A stretch of 44,671 bases of DNA from Anaerolineae bacterium (lineage in GTDB: Bacteria > Chloroflexota > Anaerolineae > Anaerolineales > Villigracilaceae), in the NCBI GenBank assembly GCA_022013685.1, contig JAKLPV010000146.1:1-44671 (forward strand), given 5' to 3'. Both the position numbers and the translations under genes were made by a program. Shown here piece by piece: positions 43,379-44,671 of the stretch; within the stretch, counting starts at the first letter, position 1; every line of letters starts with the position of its first letter. Under the pieces are notes generated by a model, which saw nothing but the letters and a program-made list of their open reading frames with translations, had not been told where the DNA came from and did no database searches.

Positions 43379-44026
43379 TTGAACAAGGAAAAGCCAAGCA
43401 AACGAACGTATAACTCAAGCCGTCGTAAAGAGCAGGCGCGCTTAACCAGCCGTCAAATTGTGGGAGCGGCTCGTAAACTATTTATCGATCGCGGTTATTC
43501 TGGTGCGACAATCGAGGCTATCGCACAAGAAGCAGGAGTAGCTGCTGAAACCGTGTATGCAGCTTTTGGCAACAAGCGGGCAATCCTCTCAAAACTTATC
43601 GATGTTTCTATCGTTGGAGATGATGAATCCATTCCCTTATTGCAACGTTCAGGGCCCCAATCAGTTCAGCAAGAAAAAAACCAACATCGCCAAATTCAAC
43701 TATTTGCCCGTGACATGCAAGAGATTATGGGGCGGATGGCGCCTATCTTTGAAATAATGCGCGTTGCGGCAAAAACTGAGCCTGACATTTCAGATGCACT
43801 TCAAAACGTTCTCGAGAACCGCGTTCATGGAATGGAAGAATTTATCCGATATCTCACCACAAATGGGTCTTTACAAGAATATCTTACACTGGGTGAAGCA
43901 GCCGAAACGGTTTGGGCAATCTCAAGCGCCGAAGTTTATAGCTTATTGACAATTGACCGTGGTTGGTCGGGCGAGCAATACCAACAGTGGCTAGCAAAGA
44001 TGCTCACAAAAATTTTGTTGAAATAG
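43379..44026 (+). CDS. TetR-family transcriptional regulator
   Basis: A 215-residue repressor-type protein. The DNA-binding domain follows a basic lead, with RQIVGAARKLFIDRGYSGAT and then IEAIAQEAGVAAETVYAAFG, the TetR signature. The C-terminal ligand domain is not assignable. The start appears to be TTG at 43379: no ATG or GTG is available before the helix-turn-helix, and an AAGGA lies 13 bases upstream. Codon use is more AT-rich than in most of the window, as in its divergent neighbour, which hints that the pair may be acquired. Confidence 0.85.
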   Translation: MNKEKPSKRTYNSSRRKEQARLTSRQIVGAARKLFIDRGYSGATIEAIAQEAGVAAETVYAAFGNKRAILSKLIDVSIVGDDESIPLLQRSGPQSVQQEKNQHRQIQLFARDMQEIMGRMAPIFEIMRVAAKTEPDISDALQNVLENRVHGMEEFIRYLTTNGSLQEYLTLGEAAETVWAISSAEVYSLLTIDRGWSGEQYQQWLAKMLTKILLK

Positions 44027-44254
44027 TTTTACCGCCTAATTCCAGTTGGTGGGGTGGTTACCCACCAACCGATGCACAACTGGCTGTAAAACCCTTTGAC
44101 AAACTCAGGGCACAACCGCAATCTGTTCGGGATAACTGCCAGGCAAAGGGAAATATGGTATAAAAGAGTGAAAAAATTGCCCACTTTGCAAAAAAAACCG
44201 GCAAACGAGACAGAACATCAGCTTTGCCCACACAGCCTGACCCCTTGGAGCGCA
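44027..44254. other. Intergenic stretch with hairpin and short repeat
   Basis: No gene is recognised. GTTGGTGGG / CCCACCAAC (44045-44069) forms a nine-base-pair hairpin just after the TetR stop, likely the end of that transcript. A CCCTTTGACAAACTCAGGG repeat lies at 44092-44110. Confidence 0.6.
44092..44110. repeat. CCCTTTGACAAACTCAGGG palindromic repeat
   Basis: An imperfect palindrome close to the CCYTTYGACARRCTCAGGG repeats common in intergenic DNA of many bacteria. A single copy is seen here. Confidence 0.5.
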
Positions 44255-44482
44255 ATGAAAAAGGGTAAAGGAGATCGTCCGAAGCAAAGCATCACCCAGG
44301 GGCATGCCTGTCTGAAGCCAGATTGTCACTACTGTGGCATCACACCCACCAGACGATTCACGCGCTGATAGCAAATGGGTCGCATGGGTGAAAATATCAC
44401 CAACGAACCGCCGGCAGTGGCGGCGGAGGTGGTTAGTCGTTGCTGGATGACGAGAGAGCTGCTCAGTTATCCGCTCTTGTGA
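44255..44482 (+). pseudogene. Degenerate transposase-like zinc-ribbon fragment
   Basis: Joining three frames gives ACLKPDCHYCGI, then HTHQTIHALIANGSHG after a frameshift near 44340. A TGA is then bypassed in a third frame (ENITNEPPAVAAEVV). The order Cys-x4-Cys-x2-Cys-Gly-Ile, then IHAL-x-GxHG resembles the N-terminal zinc ribbon of IS1-like transposases in this group. The remainder is lost. No terminal repeats are visible, so this is an old relic; the family call is tentative. Confidence 0.4.
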
Positions 44483-44593
44483 GGAGTGCGGCGGGCAACA
44501 GAGGCAAAACAATTAAAAAATGCCCGCCTGCCTGGCCGCGACTCCGGCATGGTTCAGGCTCGCCAACCACCCTCAGACCACCGAGCTAGCAAA

Positions 44594-44620
44594 AAACCGT
44601 AGACCTAGGGTCTACGGTTT
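44594..44620 (-). terminator. Terminator of the tRNA gene
   Basis: AAACCGTAGACC / GGTCTACGGTTT, 12 perfect pairs with a three-base loop, followed on the minus strand by TTT after the stem T's. It lies nine bases beyond the tRNA 3' end. Confidence 0.85.
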
Positions 44621-44628
44621 GCGAAAAG

Positions 44629-44671
44629 TTGCGGGGACAGGACTCGAACCTGCGACCTCCGGGTTATGAGC
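44629..44671 (-). tRNA. Initiator tRNA-fMet (CAT), 3' half
   Basis: The minus-strand sequence from the window edge has anticodon CAT (44668-44666) in CTCATAACCC, a T-arm GCAGGTTCGAGTCCTGT, and the acceptor end CCCCGCA plus discriminator A. The C-C-C of the anticodon stem and A at position 72 are initiator-tRNA features. CCA is not encoded. The 5' half lies outside the window. Confidence 0.85.

Noticed and set aside
44092..44110. Attachment site of an integrated element near the tRNA
   Set aside because: The sequence is not a copy of the tRNA end and no integrase is visible; it matches a common intergenic repeat type instead.

Overview
The window looks like a chromosomal segment of a free-living bacterium of the Chloroflexota, most likely class Anaerolineae. 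This is inferred from gene content, not from a phylogenetic marker. The signs are moderate-to-high GC, an ileS under a T-box leader with a eukaryote-like (PGxHHV) synthetase, a large SARP/NB-ARC/TPR regulator, AbrB-fused radical SAM proteins, a cyclic beta-1,2-glucan synthase, and several genes whose start codon sits six bases behind a -10-like box (probable leaderless transcripts).

Layout. 1-1424: 5' part of ileS with its T-box leader and promoter on the minus strand. 1483-4594: a GH36 alpha-galactosidase, a beta-carbonic anhydrase and a membrane protein as one close-packed plus-strand unit. 4591-6632: divergent agmatine deiminase and N-carbamoylputrescine amidase. 6647-7923: a small membrane protein and a PIG-L deacetylase. 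8095-15473: a GntR regulator, a cytoplasmic cyanophycinase, a peptide-type ABC importer (binding lipoprotein and two permeases, no ATPase) and an exported, membrane-anchored double cyanophycinase-like protein. 15555-17802: a VOC protein, a zinc-ribbon membrane protein and TatA/TatC. 17849-18803: an AhpD-like protein with a 32-residue membrane peptide, and a 62-residue protein. 18887-25441: a seven-gene arsenic operon on the minus strand (arsR, radical SAM, arsP, radical SAM, thioredoxin-like, arsC, acr3). 25523-35036: cyclic beta-1,2-glucan synthase (2848 residues) behind a double universal stress protein. 35369-36886: dgkA, a PC4-like protein and three broken genes (AbrB-type, hsdR 5' end, higA). 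37084-42585: a SARP regulator divergent from a small protein and a beta-propeller lipoprotein. 42759-44671: an ICMT-like methyltransferase divergent from a TetR regulator, a decayed transposase and the 3' half of an initiator tRNA.

How the genes may work together. The most interesting reading is a scavenging locus for cyanophycin (multi-L-arginyl-poly-aspartate) at 4591-15473. An exported cyanophycinase-like protein would release beta-Asp-Arg dipeptides at the cell surface, the binding-protein-dependent permease would import them, and the cytoplasmic cyanophycinase would trim longer material. The neighbouring agmatine deiminase and N-carbamoylputrescine amidase would take arginine-derived agmatine to putrescine. 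No isoaspartyl dipeptidase, arginine decarboxylase or ABC ATPase is in the window, so the pathway is incomplete here. A second unusual block is the arsenic operon, where two AbrB-radical SAM-SPASM paralogues bracket an ArsP permease. Alternatively, these two may be maturases of another system.
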